From assembly GCF_014648635.1 (NCBI RefSeq), contig NZ_BMRM01000021.1, forward strand, positions 62,001 through 126,000: a DNA stretch of 64,000 nt. The letters are read 5' to 3'. The stretch's first letter is position 1. The number at the start of each line of letters is the position of its first letter. Shown here in pieces: positions 44,076 to 53,255 of the stretch. Both the position numbers and the translations under genes were made by a program. Source of the DNA: Streptomyces cinerochromogenes. Its GTDB lineage: Bacteria > Actinomycetota > Actinomycetes > Streptomycetales > Streptomycetaceae. The notes under the pieces were generated by a model, which was not told where the DNA came from, searched no databases, and saw only the letters and a list, made by a program, of their open reading frames with translations.

Positions 44076-45935
44076 TCAGCGCTGGTAGCGCCCGAGCGCC
44101 ATGACGGGGAAGAGGTGGCGGTACAGGGGGTAGCTCATGTAGAACTGCCGCGGCAGGACGGTGCCGGTGAACGGCTCCTCGTCCCAGCCGCCGTCCTCCC
44201 GCTGGGCCGCGACCAGCCATGCCAGCCCCCGGTCGACCCGGTCGTCGTCGGCCGGCAGACCGGCCGCGTGCAGGGCGAGCAGTGCCCAGGAGGTCTGGCT
44301 GGGGGTGGAGGGCCCGCGACCGCACCACGCCGGGTCCTCGTAGGAACGCAGGCTCTCGCCCCAGCCCCCGTCCGAGTTCTGGTGGTCGGTCAGCCAGTCG
44401 ATAGCGCGCCGCACCGGTGGGCTGTGCGGCGGGACGCCGGCGCTCAGCATCGCGGTGACCGCCGCTCCGGTGCCGTAGAGGTGGTTGGCGCCCCACCGGC
44501 CGAACCAGGAGCCGTCCGCGGCCTGATGACGCGTCAGCCACCTCACGGCGGCCCGGAGCCTCGGATCGGCCTGGAGGCCCTGGCGGGCCAGACTCTCCAG
44601 GGCGTGTGCGGTGATGTCCGGGCAGGGCCGGTCGGTCAGTTCGGTGAAGTCGAGGGTGCTGAGGCGGGATGCGGCCCATGAGGTGTTGTCCGCGTCGTAG
44701 GCACCCCAGCCGCCGTCCGAGGACTGCATGGCCAGCAGCCAGGCCGTACCGCGAACGGTGGCGCCGCGCAGTCGGGCGGCCTCGACGGGGTCGGACGCCG
44801 TCACCCTGGAAAGCGCCTCGATGACCACCGCCGTGTCGTCGCAGTCGGGGAATGCCTGTTCGACGAAGCCGACCGACCAGCCGCCCGCGGCCCGCCCGGG
44901 CCTGGCCATGGCCCAGTCACCGTGCGCGGTGACCTCCTGGCCGGCGAGCCAGCGGGCGGCCCGCAGCAGAGCGGGGTGGTCGGTGCCGAGGCCGGCGTCG
45001 GCCAGTGCGGTCACGCACAGGGCGGTGTCCCAGACCGGTGTGGGCATGCAGTTCATCCGGCGGACGGGGCCGTCGGCGCTGTCCTGCCATACGGCGAAGC
45101 CGTCCAGCCCGCGCAGTCCGGCGCGGATCGCGGGGTGCTCCTTGCTCAGGCCCGCGGCATGGAGGCCGAGGAGGCAGAACACCGAGGCCACGTTGCAAGC
45201 CAGCCAGGCGCCGTCCGCCTCCTGGCGGTCGACGATCCACCGGACGGCACGCTTGACCGCCCGGCGGCGCGGCAGGCCGAGCGCGTGCTCGTTGTACCAG
45301 CCGGCCGCGCGGTTCACCGCCCGGAGGGCTGGTGGCAGCGTGACCGGGGCGGGGCGGCGGGTCCACAACTCCTGCGTCCGGAAGCCCGGGTCGTGGCAGG
45401 GCCTGGTCCGGTGGACCAGGCCGAGCGGCACCATCGCCAGCCGGGCCCAGGTCGACAGGCGGTAGAGCGACAGCGGAAAGCGCGGAGGCAGCAGCACCGC
45501 CTCGGTGAGCACGGTGGGCACGGCCCGCCAGTCCTCCTGGCCGAACAGGGCCAGCCACAGGTGTGCTTCCAGGCGGCAGCGTTCGGCGCCCCCCTGGCTG
45601 CGGACGAAACGGGCCGCGGCCGCCATGTGCGGTTCCTCCGGACCGTCGCCGGCCAGCCGCAGCGCAACGTAGGCTTCTACGGTGGTGGACAGGTCGCCGG
45701 GGCCTCCCGGGTACAGGCCCCATCCGGCGTCGGGTAGTTGTCGGGACCGGATCCAGCGGGCGGTCGCCGCGAGGATGCGCTCGTCGCGTACCCCCAACAG
45801 TTCGCGGATGAAGAGGTCGACCGCGTCGACCATCACATTCGCGTCCGGACAGCGGGACCACCAGCCCTCCGGTTCCTGGATCGACAGCAGGTGGTCCACT
45901 CCACGGGAGACGGCAACCTTCAGATCAGTGCGCAC
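44076..45935 (-). CDS. squalene-hopene-type class II terpene cyclase
   Basis: A 619-aa protein from GTG 45935 with GAGGG 8 bp upstream. The protonating DxDDTA motif is FPDCDDTAVVIEAL (about residue 360). QW-type repeats stabilising the alpha/alpha barrels: QSSDGGWGAYD, QNSDGGWGES, QREDGGWDEEPF, plus degenerate ones earlier (IQEPEGWW, RQEADGAWLA). Length and order are those of squalene/oxidosqualene-type cyclases. With no squalene synthase in the cluster but a polyprenyl synthase and UbiA, the substrate is probably a prenylated aromatic or its epoxide. First gene of the operon. Confidence 0.92.
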   Translation of the reverse strand: MRTDLKVAVSRGVDHLLSIQEPEGWWSRCPDANVMVDAVDLFIRELLGVRDERILAATARWIRSRQLPDAGWGLYPGGPGDLSTTVEAYVALRLAGDGPEEPHMAAAARFVRSQGGAERCRLEAHLWLALFGQEDWRAVPTVLTEAVLLPPRFPLSLYRLSTWARLAMVPLGLVHRTRPCHDPGFRTQELWTRRPAPVTLPPALRAVNRAAGWYNEHALGLPRRRAVKRAVRWIVDRQEADGAWLACNVASVFCLLGLHAAGLSKEHPAIRAGLRGLDGFAVWQDSADGPVRRMNCMPTPVWDTALCVTALADAGLGTDHPALLRAARWLAGQEVTAHGDWAMARPGRAAGGWSVGFVEQAFPDCDDTAVVIEALSRVTASDPVEAARLRGATVRGTAWLLAMQSSDGGWGAYDADNTSWAASRLSTLDFTELTDRPCPDITAHALESLARQGLQADPRLRAAVRWLTRHQAADGSWFGRWGANHLYGTGAAVTAMLSAGVPPHSPPVRRAIDWLTDHQNSDGGWGESLRSYEDPAWCGRGPSTPSQTSWALLALHAAGLPADDDRVDRGLAWLVAAQREDGGWDEEPFTGTVLPRQFYMSYPLYRHLFPVMALGRYQR

Positions 45936-46075
45936 GATAGTGACCCTCGGTATCTGGACTGCAGGCCAGTAGCGGGTGGGACGTGACACTTGAGGACTCT
46001 CGTCCTTACTGTATGAGCGTGGGCGCCGCATTGCTCCCACTCGCCGATGTATTCACAAATGGGGGATCAACTTCC
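45936..46075. promoter_or_regulatory. divergent promoter region of the biosynthetic cluster
   Basis: 140 bp between the cyclase operon and the divergent monooxygenase must hold both promoters. It is less GC-rich (TACTGTATGAGCG, TATTCACAAATGG). No clear operator dyad was found. Confidence 0.5.
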
Positions 46076-47215
46076 ATGCGAGTACTGGTAGTTGGTGCGG
46101 GCATCGGCGGTCTGGCGCTCGCCCGGGGACTGCTCACGACGGGACACCGGGTGACCGTGCTGGAGCAGGCGCCGAGCCCCCGGACCTCAGGCTCGGCAAT
46201 CACTGTCTGGAGTGGAGGAGTCGGCATCCTGCGCGCGCTCGGAGTCTCCACCGACGGACTGGGCGCCCGGATCGACCGGTTGGAGACCCGGACCGACGCC
46301 GGGAGACACCTCTACGCCATCGACGTCGGGTACGCGGCCCGCCGACTGGGCCATCCCGGCATCACCGCGCCGCGCCGCGAGTTGCTCGCCCGCCTCGCCG
46401 ACGGCCTGCCGGAGGGCACCATCGCGTACGGACGCCGGTGCGCGCAGGTCAAGGAGGACGGCTCCGGCGTCCAGGCCGTCTTCGTGGACGGCGGCACGGT
46501 CGAGGGTGACCTGCTGGTGGGCGCCGACGGCCACCACTCCGCCGTTCGTCGGCAGTTGTGGGGGCACGACCCGACCGTTCCGGCCGGCTGGGCGACCTGG
46601 CAAGGCCTCGCGGACCGTCGTTCCCGGATCACCGGTCCGCACCACGGGCTCATGATCAACGGCCGGGCCGGCTTCTGCGGACTGCTGCCGGCCGGGCCGG
46701 ACACCCTCCAGTGGTGGTTCAGCCTCCCGTGGCACCCCGGCACGGCCGGGGCACCCGCCCTGCCCTTGCTCCGTGAGCGCTTCGCCCGCTGGGCGGCGCC
46801 TGTGCCGGCGGTACTGGAGGGCCTTCGGGAGACGGAGATCGAGATGTTCCCGCACCACACCCATCGGGTCCGCCGGGTCTGGGGCACCGGACGCTCGACC
46901 CTGCTCGGCGACGCGGCTCACACGATGCCGCCCATCGTCGCCCAGGGCGCCAACCAGGCACTGGAGGACGCCTGGGTGCTCGCCCGGTTGCTCGCCCACC
47001 GGTCGGGAAACCCCGTCTCGGTGCTGCGCCGCTACGAACACCTCCGTTCCCGGCGGGTCTCCCCGATCGCCCGGCTGGCCGCCACCGAGTACACCTACCG
47101 CTACCACCCGCCGCGCTACGACCGCATGGTGCCCAGCTCCCTGGTGACCCGCGCGTACGCGTGCTGGCTGTACGCCACCAGCGACTTTCTGCGCGGCCGC
47201 GAGCGCTCGTGGTAG
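46076..47215 (+). CDS. FAD-dependent monooxygenase, possible prenyl epoxidase
   Basis: A 379-aa flavoprotein from ATG 46076 with GGGGGAT upstream. FAD site MRVLVVGAGIGGLALARGLL, DG motif DLLVGADGHHSAVRRQL, GD motif STLLGDAAHTMPPIVAQGAN. Same superfamily as squalene-epoxidase-like and XiaO-type enzymes, which epoxidise a terminal prenyl double bond before acid-initiated cyclisation; that role fits beside a DxDDTA cyclase but is inferred. It alone is transcribed to the right. Confidence 0.88.
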   Translation: MRVLVVGAGIGGLALARGLLTTGHRVTVLEQAPSPRTSGSAITVWSGGVGILRALGVSTDGLGARIDRLETRTDAGRHLYAIDVGYAARRLGHPGITAPRRELLARLADGLPEGTIAYGRRCAQVKEDGSGVQAVFVDGGTVEGDLLVGADGHHSAVRRQLWGHDPTVPAGWATWQGLADRRSRITGPHHGLMINGRAGFCGLLPAGPDTLQWWFSLPWHPGTAGAPALPLLRERFARWAAPVPAVLEGLRETEIEMFPHHTHRVRRVWGTGRSTLLGDAAHTMPPIVAQGANQALEDAWVLARLLAHRSGNPVSVLRRYEHLRSRRVSPIARLAATEYTYRYHPPRYDRMVPSSLVTRAYACWLYATSDFLRGRERSW

Positions 47216-47340
47216 CCGCCAGGGGAAAACGCCTCCACACAGCGCGGCACTGTCGTCGCGGCACTGCCGTCAGTGAGGGAGAGCGCCCCGTTCGAGGAGC
47301 GATCAGGGCCCTCGGCGACAAGGGACCGTAACCTCTGGCC

Positions 47341-47610
47341 GTGCCCGGGACATCGGTGGCGCACTTCTACGCCGAACTCGCCGACGACTACCACCTGATC
47401 TACGCGGACCGGGACGCGAGCATCCGTCGGCAGGGGGACGCCCTGGACGCTCCGATCGGCCGGGACCGAGTGGCGGTGCTCGACTGCTCCTGCGGCATCG
47501 GCACGCAGGCCATCGGCTTGGCGCTGCGCGGGCACCGCGTCACCGGGACCGACCTCAGCCCGCGGGCCGCCGCCCGCGCTGCCCGTGAGGCCGCGCGCCG
47601 AAGCTGGTGA
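47341..47610 (+). pseudogene. SAM methyltransferase, N-terminal fragment
   Basis: GTG 47341: MPGTSVAHFYAELADDYHLI, YADRDASIRRQGDALDAPIG, then motif I VLDCSCGIGTQAIGLALRG and motif II VTGTDLSPRAA. This is the start of glycine/sarcosine N-methyltransferase-like enzymes (YADWDASIRRQG type), normally about 250 aa. The gene stops after 89 codons, just past the SAM site, so it is truncated. Confidence 0.65.
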
Positions 47611-48001
47611 AAGGCCGCGCCGGATCGGCCGCGGCTGGCGTCAAGCACGTTGCGTTCGTGGGGAACGCGCCGCAACCCCCGGCCAGTAGCGGAACCTTGA
47701 ATAGGTGTTTGCAGATCCGGCGACCGGTGTCCCATGCGGCCGTACGCGCCCGACATGCCTTCGAATCGAGCGAGGGCGAGCTGCAAAAGCATGCCGTGAA
47801 GCGAATAAAACGTGGAGGCCGCGTGAATTATGGCCAACCTGGTGATCACTTGCACGCGCGTAGACCTCGCGTGACACCGGGACCCCGGCAGTGCCCGCCT
47901 GCCGCGCCGAGCCAGGCATAAATGACTCAAAATTGAACTGGTGGCCGACGGACACACCTACGGTTTGCGGCGGTTGCCGTTCCACCGAGAGGAAACCCCT
48001 C
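47611..48001. other. 390 bp without a supported gene
   Basis: Less GC-rich than the neighbours (AATAAAACGTGG near 47805). Only a 14-codon frame (ATG near 47830, MANLVITCTRVDLA) with an upstream GGAGG was noticed; no family supports it. Confidence 0.35.
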
Positions 48002-49261
48002 ATGACCGCCGCCGACAGCGCACCGATCACAGCCCACATCCTCACCGGCTATCGCGTGGAGGACGGCTTCGTGGCCGTGGGGCTGAACCCGCCCCCCGCC
48101 GAGTACGTCTGGCACGACGAAGACGCCGAGCAGCAAGAGGAGCGGGACGGCCCGGGCGTGGGATACCACCAGTGGCTGGCCATCGACGCGCAGAGCGGTG
48201 GGGTCTGGTTCGGGGACGTCGACTGGCGAGCCTCGCGCGAGCACCTGGAACGCCAGCTCCCCGGTGTCCCGCGCAGCGCACTCGGCGATGGGACACTGCC
48301 GGCCCCCGGCGTTCTCGTGCACCTGCTGACCCACCTTGCGCACGACGAACGGCGCGGCTACTCCTGGCGCTTCTTCACGGCCGAGGAGTTGCATGCGCTC
48401 GCGCTGCGCACACTGCCCGCCGTACAGCGGCTCGTGGACTCGATCCACCGTACGGGACCGGCCGGCGAACTGGAGTGGTCCGCCGAGGCCGCCACCGCCT
48501 GGGACGACATCGAGCAGGCCGCCACCTACACCTTCGCTCCCTCCGGAGACGTCGTCTGGCCCCGGCTCCGGATGAGCCCGGTCCCCGCGTGGCGGGTCGA
48601 GGTCGGCGCGTTCCTCGCGAGAAACCCCGACTTGTGCGACCCGTCCTGGGGAGTGGCCACCGACGCGGAACTGGAGGCTTACGCCGACTACCGGCCCGAC
48701 TCGGGCTACGGCGGTGTCCCGGGGCGGATGTGCCGCGCCGCCGACCGGCAGATCGAGGACGGTTTCACCTTCTACGGCCATCGCGCCGCCCTGTACGCCT
48801 ATCGCGCCACGGCGTGCGGCGACCGTTCCCCGACGGAGGCCCGCACCTGGTTGGAGACGACAGAGGCCGGCAGGGACACCTGGGAGGCGGCCAAGCCCCC
48901 CGGAGCCACGCTCGCCGATGTGCCCGACTGCGTGCTGGCGGCCCTGGCCGAACGCTTCCAGAACGCCGCGCACGAGGAGGGGTTGGTGCTGACCGGTCTC
49001 CCCGCCTATCTGCAGCAGTTGCGCGCCGACGAACGGGCCGCCGTCGACCGGCAACTCGCCTACGAAGGCGAGGAGGTCGAACGCCTCGAAGGCATACTCA
49101 AGGACCTCCGCACCGCGCGGAACCGCACCGTGACCCGGATCCTGGCGTGGGCCGACGGCCGCGACGACGCGGAGATAGCCCGCCTGGCCTCCATCCCCCC
49201 TGACGACGTCCGTGACTGGCGGGTCCGCCTGACCACCGAACAGGCCACGGCGACGCCTTGA
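48002..49261 (+). CDS. uncharacterised 419-aa protein with C-terminal HTH-like segment
   Basis: ATG 48002 with GAGAGGAAA upstream. Acidic, soluble, no signal. N-terminal part LTGYRVEDGFVAVGLNPPPA, a middle helical region (EELHALALRTLPAVQRLVDS) and a long C-terminal coiled coil RQLAYEGEEVERLEGILKDL. The last 35 residues, RILAWADGRDDAEIARLASI then PPDDVRDWR, look like a sigma-70-like or Trp-type HTH. Excellent codon structure throughout. Family not recognised; it sits at the edge of mobile DNA. Confidence 0.75.
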   Translation: MTAADSAPITAHILTGYRVEDGFVAVGLNPPPAEYVWHDEDAEQQEERDGPGVGYHQWLAIDAQSGGVWFGDVDWRASREHLERQLPGVPRSALGDGTLPAPGVLVHLLTHLAHDERRGYSWRFFTAEELHALALRTLPAVQRLVDSIHRTGPAGELEWSAEAATAWDDIEQAATYTFAPSGDVVWPRLRMSPVPAWRVEVGAFLARNPDLCDPSWGVATDAELEAYADYRPDSGYGGVPGRMCRAADRQIEDGFTFYGHRAALYAYRATACGDRSPTEARTWLETTEAGRDTWEAAKPPGATLADVPDCVLAALAERFQNAAHEEGLVLTGLPAYLQQLRADERAAVDRQLAYEGEEVERLEGILKDLRTARNRTVTRILAWADGRDDAEIARLASIPPDDVRDWRVRLTTEQATATP

Positions 49262-49479
49262 GATCCATTTCCCGACCGGAGCGGAGGTGTCGTCGCCACT
49301 CGCCGCGCCACGGGATGCTCTGCGGTTCGTTCTCCACGCCCGTTGGACCCCCTGGGTCCGGGTGGTGTGTGTTGTCCTCCGTACCGTGAAGCCGACCGTA
49401 CCTGCGGTGGCGCCCCTCAGCCGTCGATCGGGGGAATGTCGTCCAGGCCGCTCCGGAGAGAACCTGATGGATCGTGTCG

Positions 49480-49718
49480 TCCAGGGCACTGGCCGCGTCA
49501 ACGACGGTCTCCAGGCCGTTGGGGAGCAGGTCCTTCTTTCGGTTCCAGTCGCGCAGGTGGCCGACGTCGACGTGCGCAAGGCACTCAGCATCGCGAGGTT
49601 GCGGCCGAACTTCTCGCGCAGGCCGGCCACGATGGCCGATTGCCGAGGCGCGGTTGCCGCGGAGCACGATCAGGCGCGTGTCGCTGGTCCCCAGGGTGCC
49701 GTGCGCGGCCTCAGACAC
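49480..49718 (-). pseudogene. P-loop kinase-like (AAA) fragment
   Basis: GTG 49718: MSEAAHGTLGTSDTRLIVLR GN, the strand and start of a Walker A loop as in chloramphenicol-phosphotransferase-like/AAA proteins, but the loop reads GNRASAI instead of GNSASGKS and the frame then shifts (AGLREKFGRNLA in another frame). The Walker A lysine is lost and the gene decays further on. Confidence 0.4.
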
Positions 49719-50549
49719 CCGCGTCTCACCCGGATGCGGTTCTCGTGGAAGTGCTCCCAGTCCATGACCAGGCGGAAGCGGCGGTGGGCCTCCAGGCGCT
49801 CCGCGTCGGGCGGCTCCTCGCCGCGCTGGACACGGGCATCGCCGGATTTCACGAGCTCCGCGAGAGCGAGCCGGACGTCGTCGCCCTGGCCCGTAGCTGC
49901 CGCCAGCCGGTCCACGGAGGTGAGGGTCTCTGTCGGTTCACCCGGATCCGTAGCCCGCCCCGCACAGTGTGGCTGTCGGTGTGCGAGGAGCGAGGGTTTG
50001 GACGAGGCGGAGCACGTCACCCATCGCCGTCCCGGTCCGGGGAAGGTGGTCAGCCCGCGCAAGGAAGACGAGGGCGCGGTACTCGGCGAGCGGCCGGTGC
50101 TGGTCCTCGTCCAGGACGAAGGCGACGGTGTGGCCGTCGCCTCCCGGGATGACCGCGCGGGGCTGGGACGCGCGCAGGTTGGGCCAGTAGCGGCCGTGTG
50201 CGAACCCGGAAGCCACCCGCCAGGCGGCGCCCACCTTCACGGCGGTCAGGCCCGCGGCCGGTGCGGCGGTGAGCAGGATCTGGTGGGTCCTGGGTGCGGA
50301 CAGCGGGGCCAGGCCGAGCTGCTCGGCGAGGGCGCGTATTTCGGCCCGGCGCTGCCCACCGGTCATGCCGCCGCCGGATGGGAGGTGGCCGGTGTCCGTC
50401 TCGTGCTGCTGCCGGTTGCGCATGTCCTCGTCCCACAGCGACAGGGCGCGGCGTCGGCGCTTGCTGCCCCCGGCAAGGTAGTCCGCCAGCGCGAGCAGGC
50501 CGAGGCTGATGCCGTGGAAGTGGCCCCGCTTCGTGAGCCGGAACGTCAT
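49670..50549 (-). pseudogene. mobile-element hypothetical protein with a frameshift
   Basis: ATG 50549: MTFRLTKRGHFHGISLGLLA, KRRRRALSLWDEDMRNRQQH, then a helical region (AEIRALAEQLGLAPLSAPRT) and FVLDEDQHRPLAEYRALVFL. After VQTLAPRTPTATL near 49965 the coding shifts to DPGEPTETLTSVDRLAAATG, FRLVMDWEHFHENRIRVRR. It looks like a plasmid or integrative-element gene. A fragment of a second copy lies at 5735-5842. Confidence 0.5.
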
Positions 50550-50589
50550 GTGAGCTCCCAGCCGGTGCTGGCCTGCATCCTGCTTCGCC

Positions 50590-50797
50590 GTGTTCCCTAC
50601 CGGCTGACCGGCGGGAGACCCTCTCCGCAGGCCAGAAGGAGGTGAACCGGTACCACGCAAAGATCCGGGCCCTCGTCGAGCAGGCCGTCGCCACCCTCAA
50701 GTCCTGGCGGCTCCTCCGCAAACTGCGGTGCTCGACCACCCGGTTCACCAACCTCGTCCAGGCCGTCCTCACCCCTCATCTGACCAGCTCAGAGTGA
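50590..50797 (+). pseudogene. IS5-family transposase C-terminal fragment
   Basis: RETLSAGQKEVNRYHAKIRA, LVEQAVATLKSWRLLRKLRC, STTRFTNLVQAVLTPHLT, stop at 50797. This is the end of an IS5-type DDE transposase (E in LVEQAVATLK is the catalytic Glu). The rest is missing. Confidence 0.75.
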
Positions 50798-50881
50798 GGG
50801 TGGAAAGCCTCACTGTCGCCCAGGGCCCCTGGCAGAGGTGCTCGACTGGGCCGTCCGGCACATTGCGGCGGCACGTGGCGA

Positions 50882-52460
50882 TCAGCGAGATGAGCGTGGA
50901 GAGCCAGTTCTCGTCGTCGTGCTCGGCAGTGTTCGTCCAGACCTCGATGCGGAACCCGCCCGGCGCGTTCTGATCTCGCGCGTGCAGTACAGCGCGATGG
51001 CCGACACGCCTATGGCGAGGGGGACCCATTGCGGCTGGACGAAACCGACGTACTGAAACCAGACCCGACTACCCGAGACCAGCTGTGTGGATGATCCCCA
51101 TACCGCGGCGGCGTTGACGCCGACGAGGGCGTAGCCGATTCCGCGCGTCCGGCGTTCCGTCCGGGAAGTGAGGGCCGCGGCCATTGCCAGGAGGCCCGCC
51201 AGCGACAGCATGGAGATCCCGCCAGGGGGCAGCCAGTAGCCCCAGTCGATGCTGTCGTCCGCCGCGGCGGACGCGACCACCATGGCGTAGGCGCAGAAGA
51301 GGAGCGCCGACGGGAGAAACCGGAGCGGCAGGGCCACGCGTGCCTGCCAACGGGGTCTTGCCTGCACGGCGAACCATACGATCAGCCCCACAGTGGCGAT
51401 GGCGACTGCGCCGACGCCGCTGGCTACGTCGCGGCCGTCATAGGCTCCGTCGATATTGGCCGCGGTCACCGTGGCGGCCACCAGCATGATGAGGAACCAG
51501 ACCGCGATCGCGATCCAGGACCGCGGCGCAACGGGCTTCCGGGGAGAGGGGCCACCGGGGGACGACGACGGCCGAACCTCTGTCAGCAGTGCGGTGGCCG
51601 CCGGCACGGGCTCGGGCGCGTCCGCAAGCCTCCGCAGGGCCTGAGCGGCGTCGGCGGCACTCGCGTACCGCTCTGTGGGATCCTTGCGCAAAAGTCTGAG
51701 CAGGACAGCGTCCCAGGCCTCTGGCACACCCGCGGCCACGGAACTGGGGGCGGGTGGCTGCTGGCTCAGATGCGCCGTCAGATAGCCGACGTTGTCCGGT
51801 GCCTGGAACGGCAACCTGCCGGTGACCAGCTCGAAGAGCAGGCAGCCCAGAGCGTACAGATCGCTCCTCGGTTCCGGGTGGCCGCGCGCCTGCTCCGGCG
51901 CCATGTACGGGGGCGTGCCCACGATGAATCCGGTCTGGGTCAGCCGGTCAGCAGTCGCGTAGGGGTCGGCGGCGCGTGCGACACCGAAGTCGAGGACCTT
52001 CACCGTTCCGGAAGGTGTGACGAGGATGTTGGACGGCTTGATGTCCCGGTGCATGATGCCGTGAGCGTGCGCGTCACCCAATGCGTCACATATCTGAGCG
52101 CCCCACCGGGCCGCCTCGGCCAGGTCGACGGAGCCTTCGCGGAGCTTGACGTCGAGCCCTTCGCCCCGCACCAACTCCATGACCAGAAAGGGCACGGTGC
52201 CTCTCTGCGTATCGCTCTCGCCGAGATCGTGGACGGACACAATGTACGGATGCTGGAGCCGGGCGGTGATCCGTGCTTCGCGCAGGAAACGGGCGCGGGC
52301 CTCATCCCCACGGCTTTCCCCCCCCGGCGAGAAGGGAGATCACTTTGACAGCGACCTGCCGGTCCAGCGTCTCGTCCCGCGCCTCCCAGACCTCGCCCAT
52401 GCCGCCCTCGCCAAGCTGCCGGACCAACCGGTAACGGCCTCCCAGAAGCTGGCCCTCCAC
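50882..52460 (-). pseudogene. transmembrane Ser/Thr protein kinase with a G-run frameshift
   Basis: GTG 52460 (GGGGAGG upstream): MEGQLLGGRYRLVRQLGEGG, MGEVWEARDETLDRQVAVKV (P-loop and catalytic Lys). An 8-G run (52318-52325) puts the rest out of frame; with 7 G the reading continues ESRGDEARARFLREARIT. All later kinase motifs are intact: HRDIKPSN, VLDFGVARA, GTPPYMAPEQARG, SDLYALGCLLFELV. After a Pro-rich linker come about six membrane helices, an unusual output domain. Either a recent mutation, slippage-controlled gene or sequencing error. Confidence 0.8.
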
Positions 52461-52797
52461 CGCGCCCTCCCCGTCGTGGACTCACCTGTGCGCCGTCGCC
52501 CCGAGCCCCTCGATCATGGCACGCGGCGCAGAGCGCCACCCGCAACATCTGAGATTCAGAAGGCGTTATCAGGCGGGAACTCCTGTTTGGTGCCGCTCGG
52601 ACGAGGCTCATGCGCCTGGCCGGCCGTGAGCCTCTTCGAGGCCGAGCCCCAGACGCAGGTCACCCGCAGCGAGACCCAATGCACCCGTGCCTCCCAAGCC
52701 ATCGACACCGGATGCTCTGGTCGCCAACTCACGCGCTCAATCGCCAAATGAAGCGCTCAGTCACACGGGGGCTCGCGGGCTGTTCGGGGTGCGGCGA
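52461..52797. other. 337 bp with no supported gene
   Basis: A minus frame (52556-52747) containing ARVHWVSLRVTCVWGSASKR may be a transposase tail, but I cannot place the family. Confidence 0.3.
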
Positions 52798-53255
52798 CTA
52801 CAGGTCGAAACCGAGGTGCTCGATGTCCGTGAAGCGGACCTCTTCCAGGCTGTCGGCACGGCGGCCGCGGTCCTGGAAGTACACCTCCTTGAGTCCTTCG
52901 GCCACGATCTCCTGGAGCTGCTGGTCGGTGGCGCCGGCCTCCTGGGCCTCGAAGAGACGAGCGGCGGAGTGGGGCGGCAGCGCGACGGTCAGGTGCCGGA
53001 CACGGTCCTCATCCGTCGACCCGATCGGCGCGGTGTAGCCCATGCGGGCCCGGGTGTCGATGACGGTGCCTCCGGTCGTCGCTGCCGTCCGCCGGGCTCT
53101 GGCGCGGATCTGGGGCTGCCACCGCTTCTTGACCTCGTGCTCCAGGCGCGCGGCGAGGTCCGGGCGGCGCTTCTTGATCTGGTCCTTCACGTACCGTTCA
53201 ACGGTGCGCTGGGAGATCCGCAGCAGTTGGACGACCGCCTTGGTGCTCTTTGGCA
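52798..53255 (-). pseudogene. tpg: terminal protein Tpg of linear replicons, N-terminus missing
   Basis: Reading from about 53255: KSTKAVVQLLRISQRTVERY, VKDQIKKRRPDLAARLEHEV, KKRWQPQIRARARRTAATTG, the region IDTRARMGYTAPIGSTDEDR and the end SLEEVRFTDIEHLGFDL. These are diagnostic for Tpg, the protein bound to 5' telomere ends of Streptomyces linear chromosomes and plasmids. The first 30-40 residues are absent: the sequence upstream switches to an unrelated gene. An ATG at 53190 would make a 130-aa product lacking the HTH. Confidence 0.82.

Larger units (their letters stand above)
38704..47215. other. putative meroterpenoid/prenyl-quinone biosynthetic gene cluster
   Basis: Seven genes, all complete: class II cyclase, methyltransferase, MenA-like prenyltransferase, polyprenyl diphosphate synthase, P450 and FAD monooxygenase as one minus-strand operon, and a divergent FAD monooxygenase at 46076. 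The tight overlaps mean coordinated expression. The set covers chain synthesis, attachment to an aromatic acceptor, methylation, epoxidation, cyclisation and late oxidation. Boundaries: ISL3 debris on the left, a truncated methyltransferase on the right. No dedicated aromatic-acceptor genes, transporter or regulator inside. Confidence 0.75.

Noticed and set aside
47830..47874. 14-codon frame MANLVITCTRVDLA as a possible peptide precursor
   Set aside because: It has a plausible ribosome site but no maturation genes, leader features or second copy.
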